From contig UQWS01000034.1 in assembly GCA_900544875.1 (NCBI GenBank), forward strand, positions 1-13,053: DNA of 13,053 nucleotides. The letters run 5' to 3'. A model generated the notes under the pieces. That model was given only the letters and a program-made list of their open reading frames with translations. It searched no databases and was not told where the DNA came from. Within the stretch, counting starts at the first letter, position 1. Each line of letters starts with the position of its first letter. A program made the translations under genes and the position numbers. This DNA comes from an uncultured Collinsella sp. GTDB lineage: Bacteria; Actinomycetota; Coriobacteriia; Coriobacteriales; Coriobacteriaceae. Positions 7,436 through 13,053 of the stretch are shown in pieces.

Positions 7436-9151
7436 CTATTGTGCCGAGCCCGCGACGGGCTCAAAATGCTTGTCCTTAACGGCCGCGGCCAGGCGATCTG
7501 CCAGATTGCGTACGCGCGGATCCAGGCGCGCGGCACCCGGATTGACAAAGAAGCGGGCCGTGCAGTCCATGATGCGGCCGGTGATGACCAAGTCGTTGTC
7601 GCGCAGCGTGGCACCCGTGGCGGTAATGTCCACGATGCGATCGGTCATGCCGACGATGGGTCCCAGCTCAATGTTGCCGTGCAGCGAGACGATATCGGCA
7701 TTCACGCCGCGCTCGGCATACCAGGCACTCGCGATGCGCGGGTATTTGGTGGCCACGCGAAGCGAACCGCGACGGGCGTAGTTGCGCTCGGCCTGACCGG
7801 CGCGCCATGCGGGCTCCGCCTCGATAAAGGTGCACAGGCCATAGCCCAGGTCAACCAGCTGCAGCAAGTTGAGGTCGGCCTCGATAAGCGAGTCCCAACC
7901 GCAGATGCCGCAATCGGCACCGCCGCAGCCCACAAAGGCGGGCGCATCGCTGGGGCGCACGATGACAAACTCGATATCGCCGACCGTGCCCTCGCCGGCA
8001 CGCGTGTCGCGGCCGCGCACGATCAGGTGACGGCCGGGGTCGCGCAACTCCGAGACATCCAAGCCCGCGGCCTCGAGCACGTCGAGCGTGTCGGCCTTGA
8101 GCGAGCCCTTGGGCACGGCGATGCGTAGCGGGCCCTCGGCGCCACGGCCCACGGCGTGGTCGCCATCGGGGGCGGCGTCCTCGGCCGAGGTGCGCGCGGC
8201 CTCCAGACGCTCGAGCGAAAAGGCGAAACCCGCCGCCGGCACCTCGATGCCGTCGCCAAATGCGCCGGTAAAGATGGAGTCGTAGCGGCCGCCCGAACCG
8301 ACCGGGTCAGGCAGGCCGCCGGCATAGGCCTTAAAGACCAGGCCCGTGTAGTAATCGAAAGAGTTCATGATGGAGAAGTCGAACGACAGCACCTGGGCGT
8401 CCCCGGGAGCCAGGCCCTCGACCAGAGCACGCAGCTCACTCGTGAGCGGCGCGACGATGCCCGCCGCCGCCAGAAGCACATCGACGCGGTCGAGTACCTC
8501 GGCGCCGCCGTGCAAGCGCGGCAGCTCGCTAATGGCAACCTTGACGGCATCGGACTCGGCGCTTGCCGCCACGCGGGCATCGAGGCCCACAAAGTCGTTG
8601 GCGTGCACGCGGCGCAGGGCCTCGGCAGCCAGCTCGCGATCCTCGCACGCCGCGAGCAGCTCCTTAAACGGACGCACGCTACCTGCGATAATGCGCGCAT
8701 CGGGCAGCGCCAGCTTGCGCACCGCCTCGGCCACGAGCGAGACAATCTCGACATCGCCCGCGGTGTCGCCCGCACCGATAAGCTCAAAGCCCAGCTGTGT
8801 AAACTGGCGCGAGCCGCCGGCATTGCGCTGGCACTCACGAACCACCGGCGCCTCGTAGCGAAGGCGTAGGGGCAGGTCGGCCGCGCGCATGCGGGTCGAA
8901 ACCAGACGCACGATCGGCAATGTGTTGTCGGGACGGACCACCAGCAGGCGACCGTCGTCATCAAAGAGCTTAAACGGCGTGTCCGCAATGCGGCCGCCTT
9001 CCTCGAGCGAACCCTTGTCCTCGAGCAGCGGCGTCTCGACCGGAAGGTAATGATGCTCCCTGAAGCAGCCCTTCACCGTACATGCGATCTCCTCGCGCGC
9101 CTGAGCCTCCTCGGGCAATATGTCCCGGAATCCCCACGGTGTGGCCGTCAT
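7436..9151 (-). CDS. hisZG: HisZ-HisG fusion: ATP phosphoribosyltransferase with its regulatory domain in one chain
   Basis: This 571-residue protein joins two subunits that are normally separate. Residues 1 to about 318 are HisZ, a catalytically inactive class-II histidyl-tRNA-synthetase paralogue: RPDNTLPIVRLVSTR at 73-87, RYEAPVVRE at 98-106, FTQLGFELIG at 117-126, YYTGLVF at 267-273, GSGGRYD at 285-291. A linker of about 25 residues rich in A, D and G follows. From about 342 comes the short-form HisG: LRIAVPKGSL at 342-351, RVATKYPRIA at 465-474, HGNIELGP at 491-498 and the PRPP site DITATGATLRDN at 508-519. It condenses ATP with PRPP, the first and feedback-controlled step. AGGAGG lies 8 nt before the ATG. 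It is the first gene of the his operon. The HisG part has unusual cysteines at 409, 414 and 417. Confidence 0.94.
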   Translation of the reverse strand: MTATPWGFRDILPEEAQAREEIACTVKGCFREHHYLPVETPLLEDKGSLEEGGRIADTPFKLFDDDGRLLVVRPDNTLPIVRLVSTRMRAADLPLRLRYEAPVVRECQRNAGGSRQFTQLGFELIGAGDTAGDVEIVSLVAEAVRKLALPDARIIAGSVRPFKELLAACEDRELAAEALRRVHANDFVGLDARVAASAESDAVKVAISELPRLHGGAEVLDRVDVLLAAAGIVAPLTSELRALVEGLAPGDAQVLSFDFSIMNSFDYYTGLVFKAYAGGLPDPVGSGGRYDSIFTGAFGDGIEVPAAGFAFSLERLEAARTSAEDAAPDGDHAVGRGAEGPLRIAVPKGSLKADTLDVLEAAGLDVSELRDPGRHLIVRGRDTRAGEGTVGDIEFVIVRPSDAPAFVGCGGADCGICGWDSLIEADLNLLQLVDLGYGLCTFIEAEPAWRAGQAERNYARRGSLRVATKYPRIASAWYAERGVNADIVSLHGNIELGPIVGMTDRIVDITATGATLRDNDLVITGRIMDCTARFFVNPGAARLDPRVRNLADRLAAAVKDKHFEPVAGSAQ

Positions 9152-9320
9152 CTGGTGAGCCTCCTCATGCTGTGTTTCATATAGAGCAGAAGACCGGCGT
9201 AGCTCCGCCGGTCTTCTGGGTACTTTAGCATACTAGAGTGCTTGCGGGGAAAATCCGTCGCAGCCGCTCACACCGTATTCATCTGGAAACATAGGGTAGG
9301 TTACCGCAGCCCGACCCCAC
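9152..9320. promoter_or_regulatory. Intergenic his leader/promoter region
   Basis: This 169-bp gap separates the isomerase stop from the hisZG start, both on the - strand, so it should hold the his promoter and the 3' end of the sugar locus. Seen: a perfect hairpin at 9188-9217, the hisZG ribosome site AGGAGG at about 9160-9165, and a possible -10-like TATGCT (- strand, about 9229-9234) upstream of the hairpin. I see no convincing -35 box at 16-18 nt from it. No T-box or other riboswitch consensus is recognisable. A promoter is expected but its exact position is not supported. Confidence 0.5.
9188..9217 (-). terminator. Perfect 12-bp hairpin upstream of hisZG (terminator or leader structure)
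   Basis: AGAAGACCGGCG at 9188-9199 is an exact reverse complement of 9206-9217, with a 6-nt loop. On the - strand it is followed by a pyrimidine-rich TCTTCTGCTCTAT but not by a real T run. It may end transcription from the sugar locus or act as a structured his leader 36 nt before the hisZG ATG. The choice between these two roles cannot be made from sequence. Confidence 0.55.
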
Positions 9321-10157
9321 CTAGGCGCCAATCGCACGACGATACTCTGCCATCACCTGCGCATCGGCAGCTGCGGGGTCGGCAAAATAGCGCCCGTCAT
9401 AGGTCTCGGCCGAAACAACTCCGCGATAGCCGCGCGCCACCAGCCTATCCAGGTCGGCGCGCATATCGCGGTCGCCGTCACCCCAGGCAAGATGCGTCGT
9501 GCCATCTGCCGCAACATCGACAAAATGCACGTGGGCGACATCATCGCCAAGCAGATCGAAATAATCGTCGATGGTATCCCCCGCCACCGCCATGGCGCCC
9601 ATATCCAGACATGCCTTAAGTGCCGGATGATCAACTGCCTCGATCATGCGCTTCGTGTCGGCCGCCGAGTTCACGATCATCGACTCAACTGGCTGCAGGG
9701 CCTCGAGCACCAGTCGCACGCCGCGCTCTCCCGCATGCTCGGCAATCGCACGCAGCATCGAGGCGCTGCGACCCCACGCGTCTTCGATCGGTTCGTTCAA
9801 AAATGCCCAACCGCTCGAGACCATGACCTGCTCGGCTCCAAGTTCCGCCGCGATATCCACAACGTTCTTAAAGTACGCGAGCGTGCGGGCACGCGCCTCA
9901 TTCCCGCGCGCCGCAATATTCCACGGCTTGGGGTTGTTCTGTTCGGGACAAAGCCCCACAATCCGAACGCCATACCGTTGCGACAACTCCCGCACCTGCT
10001 CGAGCGAATCGTATCCATGGCAATCGACATACAGATGCATCGCCCCAGTCCAGAGCTCGCAACACGTGTAGCCCGAGGCCGCTGCCGAAGAAAAGAATTC
10101 CTCAAGGTCAAAATAACGATGGCTGATATTCATGACGGCAAGCTGCGGATACTCCAT
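9321..10157 (-). CDS. FrlC-like sugar-phosphate isomerase/epimerase (xylose isomerase-like TIM barrel)
   Basis: This cytoplasmic TIM barrel belongs to the AP-endonuclease-2/xylose-isomerase superfamily. I chose the ATG at 10155-10157 because AAAGGTGG lies 5 nt upstream; a GTG at 10166 lies inside that ribosome site. Seen, with 278 residues: CELWTGAMH at 33-41, PEQNNPKPWNI at 71-81, and the four usual metal ligands Glu152 (LVLEALQPVES), Asp185 (CLDMGAM), His211 (HVHFVD) and Glu251 (SAETYDG). The order and motifs resemble E. coli FrlC, a fructoselysine 3-epimerase, which has EIW, PETN and LEPLTPYESN at matching places. Its position after a mannose-family PTS fits a role in sugar or Amadori-product metabolism (inference). 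Tagatose- or hexulose-type epimerases are alternatives. Confidence 0.8.
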   Translation of the reverse strand: MEYPQLAVMNISHRYFDLEEFFSSAAASGYTCCELWTGAMHLYVDCHGYDSLEQVRELSQRYGVRIVGLCPEQNNPKPWNIAARGNEARARTLAYFKNVVDIAAELGAEQVMVSSGWAFLNEPIEDAWGRSASMLRAIAEHAGERGVRLVLEALQPVESMIVNSAADTKRMIEAVDHPALKACLDMGAMAVAGDTIDDYFDLLGDDVAHVHFVDVAADGTTHLAWGDGDRDMRADLDRLVARGYRGVVSAETYDGRYFADPAAADAQVMAEYRRAIGA

Positions 10158-10174
10158 CTTGTCCACCTTTCGGC

Positions 10175-10208
10175 AAAAGGGCGCCGCAGCACAGTGTGCG
10201 CGACGCCC
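10175..10208 (-). terminator. Terminator-like hairpin between PTS IID and the isomerase gene
   Basis: On the - strand GGGCG (10208-10204) begins a stem that continues through a G-U pair and closes with CGCCC at 10183-10179. About 14 pairs form, with one bulged base and a CTG loop. Four T follow at 10178-10175. It lies 32 nt after the IID stop and 17 nt before the isomerase start. It looks like an intrinsic terminator with a short U tract, so read-through is likely. Confidence 0.65.
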
Positions 10209-10240
10209 CCTCTTACATTGTTCTCATTATGACGGATACT

Positions 10241-11077
10241 CTACTGGACACCAAGCACTCCAAAGAACGCGCCAGCGATACTCACGAGCAGGATCACGAG
10301 CATGATGAGCAGCGGATTCATCTTCTTCTTGAGCATGAGATAGACAATTCCAAACAGCCCCATCGTGACAAAGCCCGGGAAGATTCCGTTGAGCAGCTCG
10401 GCGAGCGTCTGAGCGCCATCGCCCGCGCCGACCATGAGCGGAATGTCCACGGTGACCATCTCCATGGTCATAGCGCCGATCACCATGGCGCCCATGATAG
10501 AGGCCATCTTGACGATCGTGTCCATAATGCCCGATTCCTGGACCTTGCTGATCATGTCCGAGCCAAAGCGATATCCCACAAACGTCAGCAGGTAACGGAT
10601 GATGTAGTGGGGGACGTTGAACACGAGCAGGAACAAAATCGGGCCAAGAATAGAGCCCTGCAGCGCCAGCGACGTGCCGACACCCGTTGCCAAAATTCGC
10701 AGCGTACCCCAGTAGAAGGCATCGCCCACGCCGGACAGCGGTCCCATCAAAGCAAGCTTGACATTAGAGATCGCGCTCGTGTCAAAGTTATCTTCGGTGG
10801 CGTTGACTTCTTCCATTGCGGCAGCAATGGACATGGGGAGCGTCGAGATATACGGCGTGACGTTATAGAGCTCCATATGGCGCTTGAGTGCGGCCTTAAA
10901 GTCCGCATCCTGCGGATACAGCTTGCGAAGGATCGGCATAAGGGCCCACATAAAGCCGATATGGCCCATACGCTCGTAGTTCCAGGAATGCTCATAGGGA
11001 ATCGAGCGCCAGAACAGCTTCTTAAGGTCTGCGCGGGAAATCAGCCCGTCGTAAGAAGACTCAAACTTAAAACTCAT
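10241..11077 (-). CDS. PTS mannose/fructose/sorbose-family component IID
   Basis: This membrane subunit works with IIC to translocate and phosphorylate the sugar. I chose the ATG at 11075-11077 because GGGAG lies about 8 nt upstream and the protein starts MSFKFESSYDGLISRADL. The longer open frame to 11143 would overlap IIC by 77 bp. Seen, with 278 residues: FWRSIPYEHSWNYERMGHIGF at about 22-42, MEEVNATEDNFD at 88-99, the family signature LMGPLSGVGDAFYWGTLRIL at 110-129, and hydrophobic segments at about 145-168, 190-215 and 233-276. The length matches the ~275-285 of the family. The start overlaps the IIC stop by 11 bp, so the two are coupled. It is the last PTS gene of the cluster. Confidence 0.93.
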   Translation of the reverse strand: MSFKFESSYDGLISRADLKKLFWRSIPYEHSWNYERMGHIGFMWALMPILRKLYPQDADFKAALKRHMELYNVTPYISTLPMSIAAAMEEVNATEDNFDTSAISNVKLALMGPLSGVGDAFYWGTLRILATGVGTSLALQGSILGPILFLLVFNVPHYIIRYLLTFVGYRFGSDMISKVQESGIMDTIVKMASIMGAMVIGAMTMEMVTVDIPLMVGAGDGAQTLAELLNGIFPGFVTMGLFGIVYLMLKKKMNPLLIMLVILLVSIAGAFFGVLGVQ

Positions 11078-11858
11078 CGAACCCACTCCCAATCGCAGGA
11101 TCCTCGGTTGCCACTGCGGGCTGCTCCGCCTTTTTCTTGTCACCCAAAACCGTCATCGCGACGACGATAATCGCGGCAAAGATCGCCACGCCCGTCGTGC
11201 TAATGCCAAAGTAGGCGACGAGGAAGAAGCCAGCGAAGAAGAACGGAGCCACTGTTTTGTTCATAATCATCTGCGCCAGCATCGCAAAGCCGAGTGCGGG
11301 CAAGAAGGCGGCGGCGACATCCATGCCGGTCTGAACGAAATCGGGGATGATGTTGAGCAGGCTGGCAACAGCATCGGCGCCAAAGAAGAATGCCAGGGGA
11401 ATGATCAGCAGGCCGCACCAGCTCTGCGCGTAACCGGCGATGAGCATGTTGCGCGTGATGGCCTTGGTGTCTCCATCCTCGACGTTTTTGTCGATACGGT
11501 GCACCAGCAGCAGTATGACCGGCTGGCCCAGGGCCGTATCGAGCGCCAGGACGATCGTTGCGATGGGAATGCCCAGGGTCAGGGCCGCCGAAGCGTCCGC
11601 GCCGGCCTGCATGGCAAGCGACACACCCAGAATGGTTCCGGAAATCGTATCGGGCGGGTTATACGCACCGACCGAGATGGCACCGACCATGGCAAGCTCC
11701 ATCGTGGCACCCATAATGGTGCCGGTCACCACATCGCCCATGACAAGGCCGACCAACGGTCCGAGCACAATGGGGCGCTGAAGGTAACTCGTACCGGTCA
11801 GCCACTCGGAATAGCCCAAAAGGGCAATCAGGAAAATCAGGATCGTCTTGATAACCAT
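11067..11858 (-). CDS. PTS mannose/fructose/sorbose-family component IIC
   Basis: This 263-residue integral membrane protein forms the translocation channel together with IID. Seen: an N-terminal hydrophobic segment (TILIFLIALLGYSEWL), the typical QRPIVLGPLVGLVMGD motif at 27-42, TGTIMGATMELAMVGAISVGAYNPPD at about 45-70, and several further hydrophobic helices up to about residue 235. The tail GDKKKAEQPAVATEDPAIGSGFDEF is polar and probably cytoplasmic. AGGGG lies about 7 nt before the ATG, 8 nt after the IIB stop. The family includes mannose, sorbose, galactosamine and fructoselysine/glucoselysine transporters; sequence alone does not give the substrate. Confidence 0.94.
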   Translation of the reverse strand: MVIKTILIFLIALLGYSEWLTGTSYLQRPIVLGPLVGLVMGDVVTGTIMGATMELAMVGAISVGAYNPPDTISGTILGVSLAMQAGADASAALTLGIPIATIVLALDTALGQPVILLLVHRIDKNVEDGDTKAITRNMLIAGYAQSWCGLLIIPLAFFFGADAVASLLNIIPDFVQTGMDVAAAFLPALGFAMLAQMIMNKTVAPFFFAGFFLVAYFGISTTGVAIFAAIIVVAMTVLGDKKKAEQPAVATEDPAIGSGFDEF

Positions 11859-11866
11859 GACAGCCC

Positions 11867-12337
11867 CTAACCGATGACCTTTGCGGCGTCAGTCTTCGCA
11901 TCCGCCGGAATCATCTGAATGAACAGCTCATAGCCCTCGCCGAGCAGCTCCTTCACGTAGGCCTCGTTCTCGGGCGTAAGGAATACGCTCGTCGAGACCT
12001 GGCGGGCATCCTCGCTAAAGGCCACATTGCCGAGGTTGATCTTCTTGACGCCCATCGCCTTGGCGACGGCACCGGCCTGTTGGATCGTCTCGCAAACCAC
12101 GAAGAGCTTGTACTTGTCGGTCACACCGCTCTGAAGCGCCTTGACGGCGTCCTCGGTGTTTTTGACAACGACCTTGCAGCCCTCCGGCTTTGCAAGGGAC
12201 AGGGCCTGCAGACGAAGCTTGTCGTTGAGGACCGTGTCGCTCACTAACAGGATGCAGTCGGCACCCAGAGCCGAGGTCCAGCTAACGGCAACCTGGCCGT
12301 GAAGCAGTCGATAGTCCACGCGAATCATCTGAATCAT
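11867..12337 (-). CDS. PTS mannose/fructose/sorbose-family component IIB
   Basis: This 156-residue cytoplasmic protein passes the phosphate from IIA to the incoming sugar through a histidine. Seen: IRVDYRLLHGQVAVSW at 5-20, in which His13 is the expected phosphorylation site, then LVSDTVLNDKLRLQALSLAKPEG at about 31-53, and INLGNVAF at about 99-106. The length is near the usual ~160. The ATG is preceded by AGGAG at a spacing of 6-7; a second ATG three codons later is also possible and would change nothing important. It lies 16 nt after IIA and 8 nt before IIC. Confidence 0.94.
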   Translation of the reverse strand: MIQMIRVDYRLLHGQVAVSWTSALGADCILLVSDTVLNDKLRLQALSLAKPEGCKVVVKNTEDAVKALQSGVTDKYKLFVVCETIQQAGAVAKAMGVKKINLGNVAFSEDARQVSTSVFLTPENEAYVKELLGEGYELFIQMIPADAKTDAAKVIG

Positions 12338-12353
12338 GATGTGCTCCTAACGA

Positions 12354-12770
12354 TTAAAACTCATCGAGTTCGGCCTGCCCCAGCAGGTCGTTGACGTACT
12401 TGACCTTGGTGTCGTCCGCCTCGACGATCTGGCGAATGGCCTCATCGATCGGGGTGGAATCGGGCACGAACAGCAGCTGAATAAGGAGCGGCAGGTTCAT
12501 ATTGGTCACCAGGTGCGTGTTGGGGCGCGTCTGGACGATCTTGGTGAACTCGTTGTTGACGCTGCCGCCAAAGAGGTCGGTGCAAACGACGACCTCATCG
12601 TCCGCGGCAAAGCCGTCCAGAATCGCTGCGGCCTCCTTGACCAGGTCCTCGTTTCCGTCGACATACATAGACAGCGCATGGACGTTCTCGCGCTCGCCCG
12701 AGAGTAGCCCAATGCTCTCGACGATTCCGGACGCAAAATGAGCATGGGATGCAACGATAAACTGCCTCAT
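12354..12770 (-). CDS. PTS mannose/fructose/sorbose-family component IIA
   Basis: This cytoplasmic protein takes phosphate from HPr and hands it to IIB. I chose the ATG at 12768-12770: the protein then begins MRQFIVASHAHFASG, the usual opening, and GGGG lies about 8 nt upstream. The longer open frame to 12818 would start inside a transcription terminator. Seen, with 138 residues: the presumed phosphorylated His9 in ASHAHFASGI, VCTDLFGGSVNNEF at about 82-96, NMNLPLLIQLL at about 108-118 and a polar DELDEF-like end. The length matches the ~140-residue family. It is the first gene after the terminator and probably needs its own promoter or read-through from the upstream SIS gene. Confidence 0.93.
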   Translation of the reverse strand: MRQFIVASHAHFASGIVESIGLLSGERENVHALSMYVDGNEDLVKEAAAILDGFAADDEVVVCTDLFGGSVNNEFTKIVQTRPNTHLVTNMNLPLLIQLLFVPDSTPIDEAIRQIVEADDTKVKYVNDLLGQAELDEF

Positions 12771-12800
12771 TCGATTCCCCTTTCTTGCGAACTTCGGCAT

Positions 12801-12829
12801 AAAAATGCCCGGACGCATGCGCCCGGGCA
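12801..12829 (-). terminator. Rho-independent terminator after the SIS gene
   Basis: On the - strand TGCCCGG (12829-12823) pairs with CCGGGCA (12812-12806), and inner bases extend the stem to about 10 bp with one G-U pair and a CATG loop. Five T follow at 12805-12801. It lies 35 nt after the SIS gene stop and 30 nt before the IIA start. This is a strong, classical intrinsic terminator, placed inside an apparent single locus. Confidence 0.85.
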
Positions 12830-12864
12830 GGGTGCTTCTTGATCAGTAGCTAATTTGTCGCCGA

Positions 12865-13053
12865 TTAGTAATCGAACTGGTGATAGTAACGACGGTAGTT
12901 GAGGTTGTGCTTGGTGACCGTCTCGTAGTAAGCGGCAAGGCGATCGGTGATCAGCGAGGAGAGAATCCACGGAGACACGATGACGCGGAACTCGTCGTCA
13001 AGGCCGGGGATCGCGAACTCGGCGGTGTCGATGATGTTGATGTCGGTGTCGCC
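12865..13053 (-). CDS. SIS-domain sugar isomerase/deglycase, C-terminal part (5' end outside window)
   Basis: Only the last 62 residues are visible, ending in TAA at 12865-12867; the gene runs out of the window on the right. Seen: DTAEFAIPGLDDEFRVIVSP, then SLITDRLAAYYETVTKHN and the end LNYRRYYHQFDY. This pattern, with the conserved Y...T.H.L..RRY end, fits the C-terminus of SIS-fold proteins such as FrlB/GfrE/GfrF deglycases and related glucosamine-type sugar isomerases. Those enzymes cleave or isomerise phosphorylated sugar amines. The placement just upstream of a mannose-family PTS supports a role in handling the imported product (inference). Because the catalytic SIS core is not in the window, the exact enzyme is open. 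Confidence 0.65.
   Translation of the reverse strand, partial: GDTDINIIDTAEFAIPGLDDEFRVIVSPWILSSLITDRLAAYYETVTKHNLNYRRYYHQFDY

Noticed and set aside
6239..8128. 629-codon open frame on the + strand across hisD and hisZG
   Set aside because: Again antisense to well-supported genes, with a composition typical of reverse-strand GC-rich codon use and no known motif.
9148..9180. Ten-codon frame (MKHSMRRLTR) as a histidine attenuator leader peptide
   Set aside because: It has a single His codon and no ribosome site; a classical his leader has a run of His codons. It is mentioned in the findings only as part of the leader.
9242..9619. 125-codon + strand frame near the his leader
   Set aside because: It is mostly antisense to the isomerase gene, has no ribosome site of note and shows an R/P-rich shadow composition.
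11078..11143. N-terminal extension of PTS IID to 11143
   Set aside because: The extra residues overlap the IIC coding end and are basic and unlike the family; the ATG at 11077 has a ribosome site.
12771..12818. N-terminal extension of PTS IIA to the ATG at 12818
   Set aside because: That start lies inside the terminator hairpin, and the family-typical N-terminus begins at 12770.
1..13053. CRISPR array, tRNA or rRNA gene, insertion sequence or phage gene
   Set aside because: No regularly spaced repeats, cloverleaf-like sequence, transposase or phage protein was seen on either strand; only the 31-bp inverted repeat suggests a mobile origin.

Overview
The window most resembles a high-GC Actinomycetota gut commensal of the Coriobacteriia, probably Collinsella or a close relative. 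This is an inference from the GC-rich codon use, the Shine-Dalgarno sequences of the AGGAGG type, and the pairing of a complete his operon with a mannose-family PTS. No rRNA or other phylogenetic marker lies in the window, so the taxonomy is not proven.

Layout: (1) Positions 1-894 on the + strand hold a PHP-family phosphoesterase, probably the histidinol-phosphatase, whose 5' end lies outside the window. (2) Positions 924-9151 on the - strand hold a full histidine biosynthesis operon. In transcription order it reads hisZ-hisG (one fused gene), hisD, hisC, hisB, hisH, hisA, hisF, hisI, a 75-residue small gene, hisE. Most junctions are tight, either overlapping by 4 nt or separated by 0-16 nt. 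Two junctions are open: 105 nt between hisZG and hisD, and 138 nt between hisB and hisH. The hisB-hisH gap carries a perfect 31-bp inverted repeat that looks like a mobile or REP-type palindrome. With the convergent PHP gene, every step from PRPP and ATP to histidine is represented. (3) Positions 9152-9320 form the intergenic his leader, with a perfect 12-bp hairpin. (4) Positions 9321-13053 on the - strand hold a sugar-uptake locus. In transcription order it reads the C-terminal end of a SIS-domain sugar isomerase/deglycase, an intrinsic terminator, mannose-family PTS IIA, IIB, IIC and IID, a second terminator-like hairpin, and a FrlC-like sugar-phosphate isomerase/epimerase.

How the genes work together: HisG (with HisZ in the same chain), HisE and HisI open the pathway. 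HisA and HisHF form the imidazole ring, HisB, HisC, the PHP phosphatase and HisD finish histidine, and the 75-residue protein is an uncharacterised companion between hisI and hisE. In the second locus the PTS would import and phosphorylate a sugar or sugar-amine conjugate, with the SIS protein and the epimerase-like TIM barrel processing it in the cytoplasm. The combination resembles the fructoselysine/glucoselysine (Amadori product) systems Frl and Gfr, but the substrate is not proven by the sequence.

The most interesting points are the HisZ-HisG fusion, the inverted repeat inside the his operon, the small gene between hisI and hisE, and the possible Amadori-product locus divided by terminators.
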